A stretch of DNA of 64,000 bases from Flagellimonas alvinocaridis (GCF_004916895.1 NZ_SNTZ01000003.1:368448-432447), one strand, 5' to 3'. Positions 27,170 through 35,552 are shown, numbered from the stretch's first letter. The notes: a model not told the origin generated them from the letters alone. Translations and numbers: made by a program.

Positions 27170-27180
27170 GACATTTCGTC
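27170..27180. promoter_or_regulatory. Second, inverted copy of the clpB/ytxJ site
   Basis: Read on the minus strand this is GACGAAATGTC, differing at one base from the site at 27138 and lying 32 bases away centre to centre, about three helical turns. It sits just upstream of the ytxJ -33 element. Confidence 0.4.
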
Positions 27181-27193
27181 AGGTGTAAGGTTT

Positions 27194-27224
27194 TTGGTTC
27201 TGCTCGACATATCCTCTAAATTTG
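27194..27224 (+). promoter_or_regulatory. Promoter of ytxJ
   Basis: TTG (27194-27196), 20 bases, then TAAATTTG (27217-27224) matches the Bacteroidota promoter consensus with ideal spacing. The start codon lies 5 bases after the -7 element, the same distance as the first base of the SRP RNA from its own -7 element, so the message is probably leaderless. Confidence 0.7.
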
Positions 27225-27228
27225 TAGC

Positions 27229-27618
27229 ATGGGATTATTTGACAATGTATTTGGGAAACGGGAAAAATCTACCAATGAGGATACAACATCACCTTGGGTT
27301 TCTTTGACAACCTTGGGGCAGTTGGATGAATTGAAAGAGCGTTCACAAGAAAAAACGCAACTTATTTTTAAACATTCCACTACCTGCGGTATTAGCGGAA
27401 TGACATGGCGTATGTTTAAAGGTTCTTATGAATGGGAAGGCAGATGCGACCTTTATTTTTTGGATATCCATGCCCATAGGGACATTTCCAACGCTATTGC
27501 TGATAGCTTTCACGTAAGACACGAATCACCTCAATTATTGATTATTAAGGATGGAGAAGTGACTTTCCATACTTCACATGGAGCGATTACTGATATCAAC
27601 GTTGAAGATTACATATAA
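27229..27618 (+). CDS. ytxJ: Bacillithiol-system redox protein, YtxJ family
   Basis: A 129-residue thioredoxin-fold protein without a signal peptide. IFKHSTTCGISGMTWRMFKG carries a single active-site-type cysteine (about residue 53), as in the monothiol bacilliredoxin YtxJ/BrxC family, and HVRHESPQLLIIKDGEVTFH carries the cis-Pro region. Such proteins are thought to remove bacillithiol from modified proteins after oxidative stress; this is family knowledge. It shares its upstream region with the chaperone gene clpB. Confidence 0.88.
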   Translation: MGLFDNVFGKREKSTNEDTTSPWVSLTTLGQLDELKERSQEKTQLIFKHSTTCGISGMTWRMFKGSYEWEGRCDLYFLDIHAHRDISNAIADSFHVRHESPQLLIIKDGEVTFHTSHGAITDINVEDYI

Positions 27619-27621
27619 AAA

Positions 27622-27647
27622 AGCCCCGCAAAGCGGGGCTTTTTTTT
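27622..27647. terminator. Bidirectional terminator between ytxJ and a lipoprotein gene
   Basis: AGCCCCGC-AAA-GCGGGGCT is a perfect 8-base stem flanked by A on the left and eight T on the right, so it can stop both converging transcripts. The stop codon of the minus-strand gene lies inside the T run. Confidence 0.93.
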
Positions 27648-28830
27648 AATTGAACTGATGTTTGGAGACAATACCTTTTAAACGTGCTTTAAGGTCCTCT
27701 CCGGCATCGTATACCATTTGTTCATTGGAAGGGAAAGGTACCTCCCGTGCATTTAAATACACCAAAAGGTCATCTTCCAATGCTCTTTTGTCTCCTTGAA
27801 AGTTGGCAAAAATATGTTCAAAAATAAATTGGCTGGATAGGGGATAGGCATTGATTTCCTGCCCATTTCTTAAGTCAGTAAAACTCACCTTTGCGCCAAT
27901 TTGAGCACTCTTACTTTGCGTAAATTGAAAAAACTTACAGGTAACGGTTCGCATTTTGTCTACCTTTATTTTATTGCCCAAACTATCCTTTACTACATCT
28001 CCGTTCCTGTCCAGGAGATATTCCCAGCCATCCTTGATCTGTCTTTCCTTGATGATTTGTGTCTCGTTGACACGCTCCGGGGAAACATTGATTTCCATGA
28101 AATCTAGGTTCATGGCATAATCATAGGTCACATCGGATAAGGGATTGGTATGGTATTGCAACCAAAAATTATCGATACCGAAAGCATTGAAGTCCAAAAG
28201 CTCTTTTTCCAATCGCTCTGGGATGATTTGTTCGGTTTGATTGGCAATCTCAACTCTAACGAACTCCAAGCCTTTGTTGTACGCTTCATCCATTTTGGCT
28301 ATTGTGGCTTTATATCCGGGATTTATTTCCTGTAGATACTTAAGGTCATCATATGCAGCTCTGTAATCTGCCTTTGTCCGGGCATCGGACAATAAGTTTA
28401 AGGCGTTGTTGTACAGATGCTCCGAAAGATCATCTTTGGTATTTAGAATTTTGGAATCGTAGTTCACAAAACTGAAACGGGCATCCCGTCCCTCATCATA
28501 AATAGTTAGAGGCATTAAAGGTCGTATACGTTGCTGTATTTCCTTTAATTGCAAATACTTGTTGTAAATGGCTTCCAGATTTGCAGGGTTACCATCATTT
28601 TGAAGAAAGGAAATCTCTGCCTGTTCCCTTTGGGTGTTTTTGGCAAAGGCATCTTCCAAGAGCAGGATGTATTGCTGATTGCCCTTTTTAGTCTTGTTTT
28701 CTGCAAGGTTCTTTATGGCTTTGTTCATAGCGGCCACATAATTTCCACTATTCAAGGCCTCTTGGGTTTTTTTGACACCACTGCAGGCGACAATGAAAAC
28801 CGATATTGAAAGGAGTAAAATTTTTTTCAT
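27646..28830 (-). CDS. Predicted lipoprotein of unknown function
   Basis: A 394-residue exported protein. MKKILLLSISVFIVAC is a lipoprotein signal. The mature N-terminus (QEALNSGNYVAAMNKAIKNL) reads like a TPR-type helix pair, and the region to about 200 stays alpha-helical. The C-terminal half looks beta-rich (TCKFFQFTQSKSAQIGAKVS, then SSQFIFEHIFANFQGDKRAL). I do not recognise a named family, although related-looking lipoproteins seem common in flavobacteria. It is probably a single-gene transcript ending at the strong terminator. Confidence 0.75.
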   Translation of the reverse strand: MKKILLLSISVFIVACSGVKKTQEALNSGNYVAAMNKAIKNLAENKTKKGNQQYILLLEDAFAKNTQREQAEISFLQNDGNPANLEAIYNKYLQLKEIQQRIRPLMPLTIYDEGRDARFSFVNYDSKILNTKDDLSEHLYNNALNLLSDARTKADYRAAYDDLKYLQEINPGYKATIAKMDEAYNKGLEFVRVEIANQTEQIIPERLEKELLDFNAFGIDNFWLQYHTNPLSDVTYDYAMNLDFMEINVSPERVNETQIIKERQIKDGWEYLLDRNGDVVKDSLGNKIKVDKMRTVTCKFFQFTQSKSAQIGAKVSFTDLRNGQEINAYPLSSQFIFEHIFANFQGDKRALEDDLLVYLNAREVPFPSNEQMVYDAGEDLKARLKGIVSKHQFN

Positions 28831-28982
28831 AGGTTTTGAATTTATGGGTTACAGAATTGTTTTCAACAGCTGTGCCAAAAACCCACAATCTATTAACGAA
28901 AAAGGATGAACGGTAGTATAAATCGGATAAAATCCTTTTAAGTAACTCTTTTTCAATGGGTTGTAAAAATCATAAAATTGTT

Positions 28983-29023
28983 GATTTCTGTTTGATAAAA
29001 TCAAACACAGAATCGTTTTTTTT
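28983..29023 (+). terminator. Terminator-like hairpin in the glyA leader region
   Basis: GTTTGAT-AAAA-TCAAAC forms the stem top, with partly paired flanks GATTTCT / AGAATC, followed by a run of eight T on the plus strand. No plus-strand gene ends here; the gene to the left runs away from it. It could end a small RNA starting within 28831-28980 or act in attenuation, but I see no good TAnnTTTG promoter in that stretch. Confidence 0.5.
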
Positions 29024-29054
29024 GGGATAATTAGGTAAGCAATTCGTAATTTTG
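29022..29054 (+). promoter_or_regulatory. Candidate glyA promoter
   Basis: TTG (29022-29024), 22 bases, then TAATTTTG (29047-29054). The -7 element matches the consensus exactly; the spacing is slightly long. It would give a leader of about 20 bases. Confidence 0.5.
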
Positions 29055-29078
29055 ACCCTTGTTAAATTTAATCGCCAA

Positions 29079-30353
29079 ATGCAAAGAGACCAGAAGATTT
29101 TTGACCTGATAGCACAGGAAAGGGAAAGACAAATTGAGGGAATTGAATTGATTGCCTCCGAAAACTTTACTAGCCCCCAAGTAATGGAAGCCGCAGGGTC
29201 GGTACTTACCAACAAATACGCCGAAGGCTATCCTGGAAAGCGTTATTATGGAGGTTGTGAAGTAGTTGATGAAGTAGAGCAATTGGCCATTGATCGTGCA
29301 AAAGAACTTTTTGGTGCAGAATATGCCAATGTTCAGCCACACTCGGGATCACAAGCCAATGCCTCGGTATATCATGCTTGTTTGAATCCTGGGGACACAA
29401 TTTTAGGTTTTGATTTGGCCCACGGAGGACATTTGACCCACGGATCTCCCGTAAATTTTTCTGGAAAACTGTACCGTCCGGTTTTTTATGGCGTAGACGA
29501 AGAAACAGGTACTTTGAATTATGACAAAATCAGTGAGGTGGCCGAAAGGGAAAAGCCCAAATTGATCATTGCGGGTGCTTCTGCATACTCACGCGATATG
29601 GATTTTGCCAAATTCCGTGAGATTGCGGACAGTGTTGGGGCCATTTTAATGGCAGACATTTCCCACCCAGCAGGATTGATAGCCAAGGGTATCATGAACG
29701 ATCCCGTTCCTCATTGCCATATTGTTACAACAACAACCCATAAAACCCTAAGAGGGCCAAGAGGGGGTCTTATTTTAATGGGGAAAAATTTTGACAATCC
29801 CTTTGGTATTAAACTAAAGAATGGCAACCTAAGAAAAATGTCGGCTTTATTGGATTTGGCCGTTTTTCCAGGCAATCAAGGAGGTCCATTGGAGCATATT
29901 ATCGCTGCAAAGGCCGTAGCCTTTGGGGAAGCTCTTTCCGATGATTTCCTACACTATATGCTGCAGGTAAAGAAAAATGCGGATGTTATGGCCAAGGCCT
30001 TTATGAAACGGGATTACAAAGTAATCTCTGGAGGAACCGACAACCATATGATGCTCATCGACTTAAGGAACAAGAACATTACAGGAAAAGATGCTGAAAA
30101 GGTTCTTGAGTTGGCTGCAATCACAGCCAATAAGAACATGGTGCCTTTTGATGACCAATCTCCTTTTATTACTTCTGGTATACGTTTTGGGACCCCGGCA
30201 ATCACAACAAGGGGACTCAAAGAAGATGATATGGAAACCATTGTGGAATTCATAGACCAAGTGCTCATGAACCCAGAAGATGAGAAAGGAATTGAACAAG
30301 TGCGCAAAAAGGTCAATGAGCTTATGAAGTCTCGACCTTTGTTCAATGGTTAA
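29079..30353 (+). CDS. glyA: Serine hydroxymethyltransferase
   Basis: GlyA interconverts serine and glycine while loading a one-carbon unit onto tetrahydrofolate. The 424-residue protein contains [40 protein letters not shown], and the PLP-lysine motif [18 protein letters not shown] (Lys near residue 226). [11 protein letters not shown] is the normal family start; an in-frame TTG nine codons upstream overlaps the candidate promoter and is unlikely. It is divergent from the lipoprotein gene to its left. Confidence 0.96.
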   Translation: MQRDQKIFDLIAQERERQIEGIELIASENFTSPQVMEAAGSVLTNKYAEGYPGKRYYGGCEVVDEVEQLAIDRAKELFGAEYANVQPHSGSQANASVYHACLNPGDTILGFDLAHGGHLTHGSPVNFSGKLYRPVFYGVDEETGTLNYDKISEVAEREKPKLIIAGASAYSRDMDFAKFREIADSVGAILMADISHPAGLIAKGIMNDPVPHCHIVTTTTHKTLRGPRGGLILMGKNFDNPFGIKLKNGNLRKMSALLDLAVFPGNQGGPLEHIIAAKAVAFGEALSDDFLHYMLQVKKNADVMAKAFMKRDYKVISGGTDNHMMLIDLRNKNITGKDAEKVLELAAITANKNMVPFDDQSPFITSGIRFGTPAITTRGLKEDDMETIVEFIDQVLMNPEDEKGIEQVRKKVNELMKSRPLFNG

Positions 30354-30395
30354 TTTCTTGTGGCTTAGTATTTAGTTCCGGTAGATTATTTTGAG

Positions 30396-31052
30396 CTATT
30401 CCAAAAGGAAAAGGTCTTCATGGTTGAGCCTTCTCTCCTCAAGGGAATATACCATTACTTGGTGCTGTTTTTCACTTTCGAAATAGAGTCCCCAGTAATC
30501 AAAATATCCGTTGTGGTCCTGCAAAAATTCCTCAGTACGTTGGGATTTGTCCTCAAAAACGGGAACAAAGACTTCATAGGGCATTTGGGTAAGACCCTTG
30601 GTAAGGTATACAAAATGCTCACTGATTCTTAGGAGGATATCTCCCAATTGCTCGGCAATACTGTGTTCGTAGAGTCTGGAGATTATGACAGAAGTATCCT
30701 TAAAGTGAAATGAGATTTCAGCAATGTCTATGCAATGAATGTTTTTTTCATTCAAATGCTCCAGAGCGGTTTTAAATTCATTCGAAACAACGTGGTTGTC
30801 TTCTGAAAATGTCATACCTCCCCAAGTTCCCTTATTAAAATGGTGTAGACTTTCCGTTATGCCAAAATTAAGGTCCAATCCCAAAACCATATCGGTTTTT
30901 TTGCTTTCAGTATGATAAGTGCACTGAACTTTGGCTTCTGCAAAAAAGTTTCTTTCCAGAACTTTCAGAAACTCATCCAACCCATATGCGACCTCAAATA
31001 CCCTTGGGCCATAATGATGGAAATTTAGATTGGTTTTTTTTTGTAATGACAT
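30396..31052 (-). CDS. Uncharacterised protein
   Basis: A 218-residue soluble protein without signal peptide or membrane segment. It contains FHHYGPRVFEVAYGLDEFLK and YDYWGLYFESEKQHQVMVYS-like aromatic, beta-forming stretches, with an alternation that suggests an alpha/beta fold. I do not recognise the family. It is a good-quality open frame with ordinary codon use and its own intergenic spaces, converging with glyA at a gap of 42 bases and lying downstream of the signalling cluster. Confidence 0.65.
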   Translation of the reverse strand: MSLQKKTNLNFHHYGPRVFEVAYGLDEFLKVLERNFFAEAKVQCTYHTESKKTDMVLGLDLNFGITESLHHFNKGTWGGMTFSEDNHVVSNEFKTALEHLNEKNIHCIDIAEISFHFKDTSVIISRLYEHSIAEQLGDILLRISEHFVYLTKGLTQMPYEVFVPVFEDKSQRTEEFLQDHNGYFDYWGLYFESEKQHQVMVYSLEERRLNHEDLFLLE

Positions 31053-31112
31053 GTGGCTGCTATCTAATTTTTCTTTACCCTTAAAGTTAGGATGAATCTT
31101 TTTTTTAAGAGT

Positions 31113-31147
31113 AAAGGAAACCCATAAAAATTCTATGGGTTTTCTTT
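31113..31147 (-). terminator. Candidate terminator of the kinase/regulator operon
   Basis: AAAGGAAACCCATA and TATGGGTTTTCTTT pair across a 7-base loop. It lies about 80 bases downstream of the LuxR-type regulator gene on the minus strand. Confidence 0.6.
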
Positions 31148-31227
31148 AGTTTGTAGGGTTTTTAGGTCATAAACCGGAAAAACTATTTACTATTTCTTAC
31201 TATTTCGAAAATTAGGGAAAGGATACG

Positions 31228-31899
31228 TTAAATAAACCCCCTGTTTTTTGCGGCCAGGATCAAGGCCAGATCATTTTCGTTCTCTGTGCCAAAAAGTGTT
31301 TTCATGTGTCTTTTTCGGTTCTCTATGGAGGATGGTGACAACCGGATAAATTTCTCCAGATCTTTATTTTTGGTTCCTTTGGAAAGGTGGTATAAAATCT
31401 GTCGGTCTTTTTCGTCTATTTCAATGTCGTTGGACATTTTTTTCCGTATGGCAGATAGCGCTTTGGAGGAATAATAAGGTGGATTCAATACAATGGTCTT
31501 TACCGCATCTTCCAAGGTTTTTGGATCAATGTCTGTCTTTACTAAATAGCCATCGGGATCAACGGTCTTTAAAATGCTGTTGATCCTGAAATTATCGCTA
31601 AAGGAGGACATAAATGCTATTTTGGTGTCTGGCACCAGCTTTCGGGCCAAAATTCCAAGTTCTTCCCCGGTCTGGGGCTGTTCCTCATTGGGGGCATATA
31701 GTTGTACGTCTAACAACAGTACATCATACTTAAAGGAATTCACGGAATCCTCGATCAATTTTTTTCCTGCGGCAAACGTGGTGGCAGTATCCACAATAAT
31801 GATTTCATAGCCTTCGAACTCAATACGCTCCAGGATATATTTATACCCCAACATCGTCATTTCATGATCGTCTATGGCCAATATTCTAAGTGTGCTCAT
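31228..31899 (-). CDS. LuxR/NarL-type response regulator
   Basis: A 223-residue regulator. The receiver keeps the acidic pair (LAIDDHE), the phospho-acceptor Asp in YDVLLLDVQLY (about 59), the Ser in AFMSSFSD and a Lys in GYLVKTD. The C-terminal helix-turn-helix is EKDRQILYHLSKGTKNKDLE followed by IRLSPSSIENRKRHMKTLFG, a LuxR-type domain. The gene follows the TPR histidine kinase after 24 bases, and all phosphorylation residues are present, so the two should form a working pair. Confidence 0.9.
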   Translation of the reverse strand: MSTLRILAIDDHEMTMLGYKYILERIEFEGYEIIIVDTATTFAAGKKLIEDSVNSFKYDVLLLDVQLYAPNEEQPQTGEELGILARKLVPDTKIAFMSSFSDNFRINSILKTVDPDGYLVKTDIDPKTLEDAVKTIVLNPPYYSSKALSAIRKKMSNDIEIDEKDRQILYHLSKGTKNKDLEKFIRLSPSSIENRKRHMKTLFGTENENDLALILAAKNRGFI

Positions 31900-31923
31900 A
31901 TGTTCTGCTTTACTATGTAAGAT

Positions 31924-34023
31924 TTAGGCATTAATAGTTTCTCTTTGATCTGAATCTCCCTTGCGGGGAACAGTTTCTGTGTATTTACAGGGAATTGTGG
32001 CCACTATTGTGGTTCCCTTGCCCTTACTGCTTTCTATATCCAAGGTTCCTTTTAACTTTTTTACCCTTGAGGCAATGTTTCTAAGACCAATTCCCCTTCT
32101 ATTTCTCTTGGTGTCAAAACCAACTCCGTCATCTGCAATGACAATCTTGAGTTTATTGCCCTGCACATCCAAGGCGACACTGGCTGTTTTGCACTTGGCA
32201 TGGGTAACGCAGTTTTTAAGCGCTTCTTGGACAATTCGGATGGCATTTATCTTGATGTCACCCAACAGCCCATCCCAGTTTACCTCGTTATCATAGGTAA
32301 AAGAGCATACAATGCCAGAGGACTGTTCCAAGTTTTCAAAGAAGCCCTCCAAGGACACAATAAAATTATGAAATTTTTCATAGGCCGCATGGTTGAGTTC
32401 GTGCGAAATGGTGCGGATTTCCTCTTCCACATCACGCAATCGTTCAAGGAACTCTGCACGTTTTTCCACGGAATCCCCATCTTCTTTTTCGTTAAGGCCG
32501 CTGAGAATTAAACGAATACCCAACATCTCACCCAAAACACCATCATGTAGTTCCTCCGAGATTCGTTTTTGCTCCATTTGCTTTCCTTCCTCGATTTTAC
32601 CCTGCTGGGAAAGTAAGAGGTTGTAGATTTCCTGGTTGCTTTCGTGCTGCTTTTGCTTGTTCTTTAATTTGTTGTTTCGGATTTGCTGGTTTACAATAAC
32701 AAGTCCGGCCGTACCTAATCCTATAAAAATCAGAGCAAATGCGGCCCAGAGCTCTTTTTCGCGGGTAAGAACCTCGTTTTCTTGAATGATCTCGTCGGTT
32801 TCCATACGAATACGCGCAAACTTGTCCCGCTTGGTGCGCTCCTCTTCTTTTTGGGCCTCATTAAGGTCATAATACTCGTCGGAGTAGGATGCAGCATTGT
32901 TGCTATCCAGTTTGGTGAGCAGACGGAGTACTTCTAGAAGACGATCATTATTATAGTTTTCTTTGGCCATATTGCGAGATTCCTTCGCATAGAGGAGTGC
33001 GTTTGCCGTATCTCCCTGATCTGCCAAAATTTCGGCATAAAATTGTTTGGCTCTTGGCTGATCAAAAGTATACTCTATACTGTCGTTGATTTTGATGGCT
33101 CGTGACAATAATTCTTTTGCCGAGTCCAAGTTCTTTTCATCCTTATAAATGGCATAAGCCTGACTGGAAAGGGACATGGAGTATAGCTCTGGATTTCGGG
33201 TGAAAATATCCTTGCTCCTCAACAAATCGCCAAAGGCTATCTTGGCGCGCCGGTAATCTTCTTTCTTTAAAAATTCGTGGGCTATGTTGTTTTGGTTCTG
33301 TTCGGTATATTTTATACGATCTGCGCTCTCCATCTGGTTGATGTAGGTGTTGGCCCTTTGAAAATATTCCAAGGATTTGTCGCTGTTGTCCATACCGCTG
33401 GCAATGATTCCCAATAGATTATAACAAAAGTACAGCCTTCTCTCATCCTTTAACTCACTAAAATATTTTATGGCACTGGTAACACTTGTTTCGGCTCCCA
33501 GATAATCCTTGTAGGAATCTTGAATGCGGCCCATGCTGTACAACATTCTTCCTTTCATTGAGTTTGAAGTGGAATCTATAGGCAGGTTTTCGAAAGTTTT
33601 TAATGCATTTTGATAATGGTAGAAGGCACTGTCCAAACTTCCGTGCGATTGAAAAAAATCAGCCATATCCCAATGGGAGTTTCCCAACGCAGTATATTGT
33701 TTCTCTTTTTTGGCCAATTCCAAGACTTGCTTGTTGGTCTTTCTAAACTCCAAAGAATCGGGAAGACTCATGTAGGCCAAGGAAATGTTGGAAAGGTGGT
33801 TTATGGTTAAAGTATCGTTCTTTAAAGTAGATACGACCTGTTGGGCATTTTGTAAAAATTGTTTGCGTTCCTCCAAGGACAAATGAGCGCTATCACGGGC
33901 AAAAGCGATCCATTGCTTAATGGACTCACTTCTCTGGTCAACGGTGCTCCTATTTTTTGGAGTTTTCTGGGAACAGCTCCAAAGAACAAGCCCCATAATG
34001 GGAAGTAAATACTTAATTTTCAA
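31924..34023 (-). CDS. TPR-containing sensor histidine kinase (HisKA_3 type), lipoprotein-like N-terminus
   Basis: From the TTG at 34023 the protein starts MKIKYLLPIMGLVLWSC, a good lipoprotein signal, and has 699 residues. About 40-390 are TPR-like helical repeats (HWDMADFFQSHGSLDSAFYH). One membrane segment follows (ELWAAFALIFIGLGTAGLVI), then the H-box KRISEELHDGVLGEMLGIRL and an HATPase domain with DDGVGFDTKRNRRGIGLRNI. Longer in-frame starts exist, but a perfect -7 element (34043-34050) predicts a transcript beginning inside them. The TPR part should face the periplasm and could bind a peptide or protein signal. Confidence 0.88.
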   Translation of the reverse strand: MKIKYLLPIMGLVLWSCSQKTPKNRSTVDQRSESIKQWIAFARDSAHLSLEERKQFLQNAQQVVSTLKNDTLTINHLSNISLAYMSLPDSLEFRKTNKQVLELAKKEKQYTALGNSHWDMADFFQSHGSLDSAFYHYQNALKTFENLPIDSTSNSMKGRMLYSMGRIQDSYKDYLGAETSVTSAIKYFSELKDERRLYFCYNLLGIIASGMDNSDKSLEYFQRANTYINQMESADRIKYTEQNQNNIAHEFLKKEDYRRAKIAFGDLLRSKDIFTRNPELYSMSLSSQAYAIYKDEKNLDSAKELLSRAIKINDSIEYTFDQPRAKQFYAEILADQGDTANALLYAKESRNMAKENYNNDRLLEVLRLLTKLDSNNAASYSDEYYDLNEAQKEEERTKRDKFARIRMETDEIIQENEVLTREKELWAAFALIFIGLGTAGLVIVNQQIRNNKLKNKQKQHESNQEIYNLLLSQQGKIEEGKQMEQKRISEELHDGVLGEMLGIRLILSGLNEKEDGDSVEKRAEFLERLRDVEEEIRTISHELNHAAYEKFHNFIVSLEGFFENLEQSSGIVCSFTYDNEVNWDGLLGDIKINAIRIVQEALKNCVTHAKCKTASVALDVQGNKLKIVIADDGVGFDTKRNRRGIGLRNIASRVKKLKGTLDIESSKGKGTTIVATIPCKYTETVPRKGDSDQRETINA

Positions 34024-34042
34024 GACAAAGTAGGTTTTGTTA

Positions 34043-34050
34043 CAAAAATA
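34043..34050 (-). promoter_or_regulatory. -7 promoter element of the TPR histidine kinase
   Basis: On the minus strand this is TATTTTTG, an exact TAnnTTTG match. A TTG lies 15 bases further upstream, closer than usual. The predicted transcript start near 34038 supports the TTG start codon at 34023. Confidence 0.5.
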
Positions 34051-34066
34051 CCCCATACAAGGTAAC

Positions 34067-34100
34067 AAAAAAGCCCCATACCATGATTGAGGTTGGGGCT
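34067..34100 (-). terminator. Terminator separating the small-protein genes from the kinase gene
   Basis: The stem AGCCCCA(A)CC / GGT(A)TGGGGCT, read on the minus strand, is followed by six T. It lies just after the stop of the 71-residue protein gene, so the small-protein transcript should end before the kinase, which then needs its own promoter. Confidence 0.85.
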
Positions 34101-34121
34101 ATATCGTATGTTGGTTGATCC

Positions 34122-34337
34122 TTATAGTTTTCGATCATCTGCGCTGGACCTGAACCCGGACAGATGGTATTTTATACTACTTCGGTTTCCATGATCAGGC
34201 ACCGAAATCGTGCTGTTGCCATTGTCCAACCAAGCAGATTCTATTTTTGTCCCATTGGTCTGGGAACCGTCTTGGTCATGCGTAACAAGAGCACAAAGTA
34301 TTGTGGCACCTATTAGGAGGCGGAACATTTTTTTCAC
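34122..34337 (-). CDS. Small exported protein, 71 residues
   Basis: Starting at GTG (MKKMFRLLIGATILCALVTH), the N-terminus is basic then hydrophobic, a signal-peptide pattern; an ATG three codons later (34328) is the alternative start. The mature part is polar, rich in Ser, Asn, Asp and Gly, with WLDNGNSTISVPDHGNRSSI. There is no clear lipobox and no known family. It lies 36 bases after the small lipoprotein gene and ends right before a strong terminator, so the two small genes probably share one transcript. Confidence 0.6.
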   Translation of the reverse strand: MKKMFRLLIGATILCALVTHDQDGSQTNGTKIESAWLDNGNSTISVPDHGNRSSIKYHLSGFRSSADDRKL

Positions 34338-34373
34338 GACTTAAAACTACGGATTATCAGGGAAATACAAAAA

Positions 34374-34553
34374 TTAGTTACTTCCTCCTCTTGGGTCTGG
34401 ATCGGATTGTTTTCCATCAGTAGCATTCTCATCTGAGTCAACGCTAAGGTTCTTTACCATGGCTTCAGTATCCTGTACATCGGTTTCCGCTTCACAAGAG
34501 AATAATCCAGTGGTCAAAAGGGCAATCGCAGCAATAGAAAGTAATTTTTTCAT
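34374..34553 (-). CDS. Small lipoprotein, 59 residues
   Basis: The frame starts at ATG: MKKLLSIAAIALLTTGLFSC is a textbook lipoprotein signal with lipobox LFSC. The mature peptide is only about 40 residues, very acidic at first (EAETDVQDTEAMVKNLSVDS) and ending DPDPRGGSN. I know no family for it. Its upstream region carries four TAGAAT repeats next to a LytTR regulator gene, and it is followed by another small exported protein gene. Confidence 0.72.
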   Translation of the reverse strand: MKKLLSIAAIALLTTGLFSCEAETDVQDTEAMVKNLSVDSDENATDGKQSDPDPRGGSN

Positions 34554-34592
34554 AATATTAGGTTTATGGTTTAATAAATAGGTTTATACCGC

Positions 34593-34600
34593 CAAATTAT
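34593..34600 (-). promoter_or_regulatory. Weak -7-like element before the small lipoprotein gene
   Basis: On the minus strand it reads ATAATTTG, keeping the TTTG half of TAnnTTTG. The nearest TAGAAT repeat begins 21 bases upstream, at the -33 position, as expected for an activator-dependent promoter. Confidence 0.35.
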
Positions 34601-34620
34601 CGACCTAATATGGAGACGCG

Positions 34621-34688
34621 TAGAATTGTAGTAGGTATTTAGAATCTGTAGGGATTCTGCTAGAATTTTACTTAAATCCGCTAGAATT
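34621..34688. repeat. Four TAGAAT direct repeats, probable LytTR-type binding array
   Basis: TAGAAT occurs at 34621, 34640, 34661 and 34682, at intervals of 19, 21 and 21 bases. Three copies read TAGAATT. LytTR-family proteins usually bind pairs of short direct repeats about 21 bases apart, and a LytTR regulator gene ends 4 bases beyond the array. The array lies 68-135 bases upstream of the small lipoprotein start, so it probably controls that gene. Confidence 0.55.
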
Positions 34689-34691
34689 TGA

Positions 34692-35423
34692 TCAATTTAA
34701 CTCTCCTACTGCAGTTTTGGAGAGCATTTCCTTAAGGGCATCAATCTTGCCTTTGTAGGTTTTGGAGAAGGGGAGTTCGTCCTGCCCATTTTTAAGGGTG
34801 CACATGGACTTGCCATAATTTATACGGGAAACATACCGGCTGTTAAGGATATAGCTCTGATGAATCCGAACAAAGCCCGTAGGTAATACATCCTCAAAGG
34901 ACTTTAGGGTTTTAAAGGCACTGACCACATTGCCATCCCTCATAAAGAAATCCGTGGCGTTGTTGTCCGATTTTAGATATAGAATGTCCTTGGTGTCCAA
35001 GTATCTATAATCATTATAGGACTTAAGACAAATGGTGGATGGGATGTTGTGCTTGGGATGTAATTTGCGAAGCCTCATAATGGTCTTTCTAACATCAAAT
35101 TCATTATGAGGCAGTATCCAATAGTCGAAAAAGCCACTCTTAATGGCATTGTATGCATACTTTTTGGTAGTGGCATACCCAATAATGATGGGCAAGCTGG
35201 GCATGTACTGGTTGAGTTCCGTTACCATTTGAAAATACTCCAAACCATCTTCGGCCAAATTAACGAGTACCACGTCTGGAGTGAACTTTAAAATAATGTC
35301 CAATCCTTCCGAAGCACTGGTGGCCACCCCTGCGCAAGTAAAATCTTCATACTCCTGCAGATAGAGCTGCAATTGGAGCTTGGAAGAGGCGCTGGAATCT
35401 ATTATGGTGTAGGTATAATCCAT
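34692..35423 (-). CDS. LytTR-family DNA-binding regulator with degenerate receiver domain
   Basis: A 243-residue two-domain protein. The N-terminal ~120 residues follow the receiver fold, but the phospho-acceptor Asp is Asn (PDVVLVNLAEDG, about residue 55) and the N-terminal acidic pair is DSS (TIIDSSASS), so phosphorylation is unlikely. The C-terminal LytTR domain (about 135-235) is intact: DTKDILYLKSDNNATDFFMR, then GFVRIHQSYILNSRYVSRI. The start is ATG at 35423. The gene ends next to a four-copy repeat array, and no kinase of the LytS type is adjacent. Confidence 0.88.
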   Translation of the reverse strand: MDYTYTIIDSSASSKLQLQLYLQEYEDFTCAGVATSASEGLDIILKFTPDVVLVNLAEDGLEYFQMVTELNQYMPSLPIIIGYATTKKYAYNAIKSGFFDYWILPHNEFDVRKTIMRLRKLHPKHNIPSTICLKSYNDYRYLDTKDILYLKSDNNATDFFMRDGNVVSAFKTLKSFEDVLPTGFVRIHQSYILNSRYVSRINYGKSMCTLKNGQDELPFSKTYKGKIDALKEMLSKTAVGELN

Positions 35424-35552
35424 ATGCAAAATGCTGATTGCAAGTTACTAACGTGCCAAATAAACTCATTAAAGTTTTCCCTTAAAAAAACTAGGGGTTT
35501 CCCTTGAAAAAGGTTTATTTTCCTACATTTTTCCCAATAAACAGTTAAAAAT

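Noticed and set aside
34024..34068. Longer N-terminus for the TPR histidine kinase
   Set aside because: The extension lies over the predicted promoter and puts Cys- and aromatic-rich residues before the lipoprotein signal.
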